A DNA stretch of 20,689 nt from assembly GCA_964370965.1 (NCBI GenBank), contig CAYJLW010000075.1:1-20689 (forward strand), written 5' to 3'. This stretch comes from CAYJLW01 sp964370965 (GTDB lineage Bacteria; Actinomycetota; Acidimicrobiia; UBA2766). Position 1 is the stretch's first letter; the number at the start of each line of letters is the position of its first letter. The notes beneath the pieces are model-generated. The model made no database searches. It saw only the letters and a program-made list of their open reading frames with translations, and was not told where the DNA came from. The position numbers and the translations under genes are program-made. Positions 20,612 to 20,689 of the stretch are shown here, piece after piece.

Positions 20612-20689
20612 GTGCCCCCCGGGCCCCCCCCCCGCCCCCGCCCGGGGCCCGGGCAGTAAAAACGGGGGCGGGGGACAACCCCCCGCCCC
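20612..20689. other. Low-complexity C/G end of the window
   Basis: The last 78 bases are mostly C and G runs (for example C10 near 20624-20633) broken by an AGTAAAAACG patch. No gene or structure can be supported here. The texture matches the tract at the end of flhB and the C6 at the window start, and is typical of degraded contig ends in GC-rich assemblies. Confidence 0.7.

Overview
The window carries a motility and signalling locus of a very GC-rich bacterium. I infer an Actinomycetota-type organism, possibly a metagenome-assembled one. The reasons are the extreme third-position G/C, frequent GTG/TTG starts, dense stop/start overlaps, and a 139-residue minus-strand protein resembling an uncharacterised family I associate with Actinobacteria. 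No rRNA, tRNA or taxonomic marker is present, so the phylum call is tentative. Homopolymer-rich ends and an internal run of Ns suggest a draft scaffold.

Layout on the plus strand: a 365-base leader with two copies of a 50-base dyad repeat, a terminator-like hairpin and a sigma-28-like promoter; flbD, motA, motB; a second sigma-28-like promoter; then a signalling block. That block holds a CheY-type regulator, a CheX-type phosphatase, a soluble double-PAS histidine kinase, a FIST-domain sensor, a paralogous second kinase, a REC-HDOD regulator and a regulator with a degenerate HD-GYP output. A 303-base regulatory gap follows, with a third diverged repeat copy and a third sigma-28-like promoter. 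Then come the switch and export-gate genes fliN(Y-like), fliO, fliP, fliQ, fliR, flhB, then flhA, a degenerate flhF and a small membrane protein gene. On the minus strand at the right end are a probable small Cys-containing protein and the 139-residue protein.

How it fits together: MotA/MotB form the stator, the FliN/FliY-like protein belongs to the switch C-ring, and FliO/P/Q/R, FlhB and FlhA form the flagellar type III export gate. The signalling block sits where fliL and fliM often lie. It has CheY and CheX but no CheA, CheW or chemoreceptor. A plausible reading is that the two soluble PAS kinases, with the FIST protein as a ligand sensor, feed phosphate to the CheY or to the two extra regulators.

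Assembly problems: flhF is interrupted by a 10-N gap plus about 108 bases of unlike sequence, flanked by a 21-base near-duplicate. Joining the two copies restores a 429-codon frame. The 3' end of flhB runs through C/G homopolymers that are probably unreliable.
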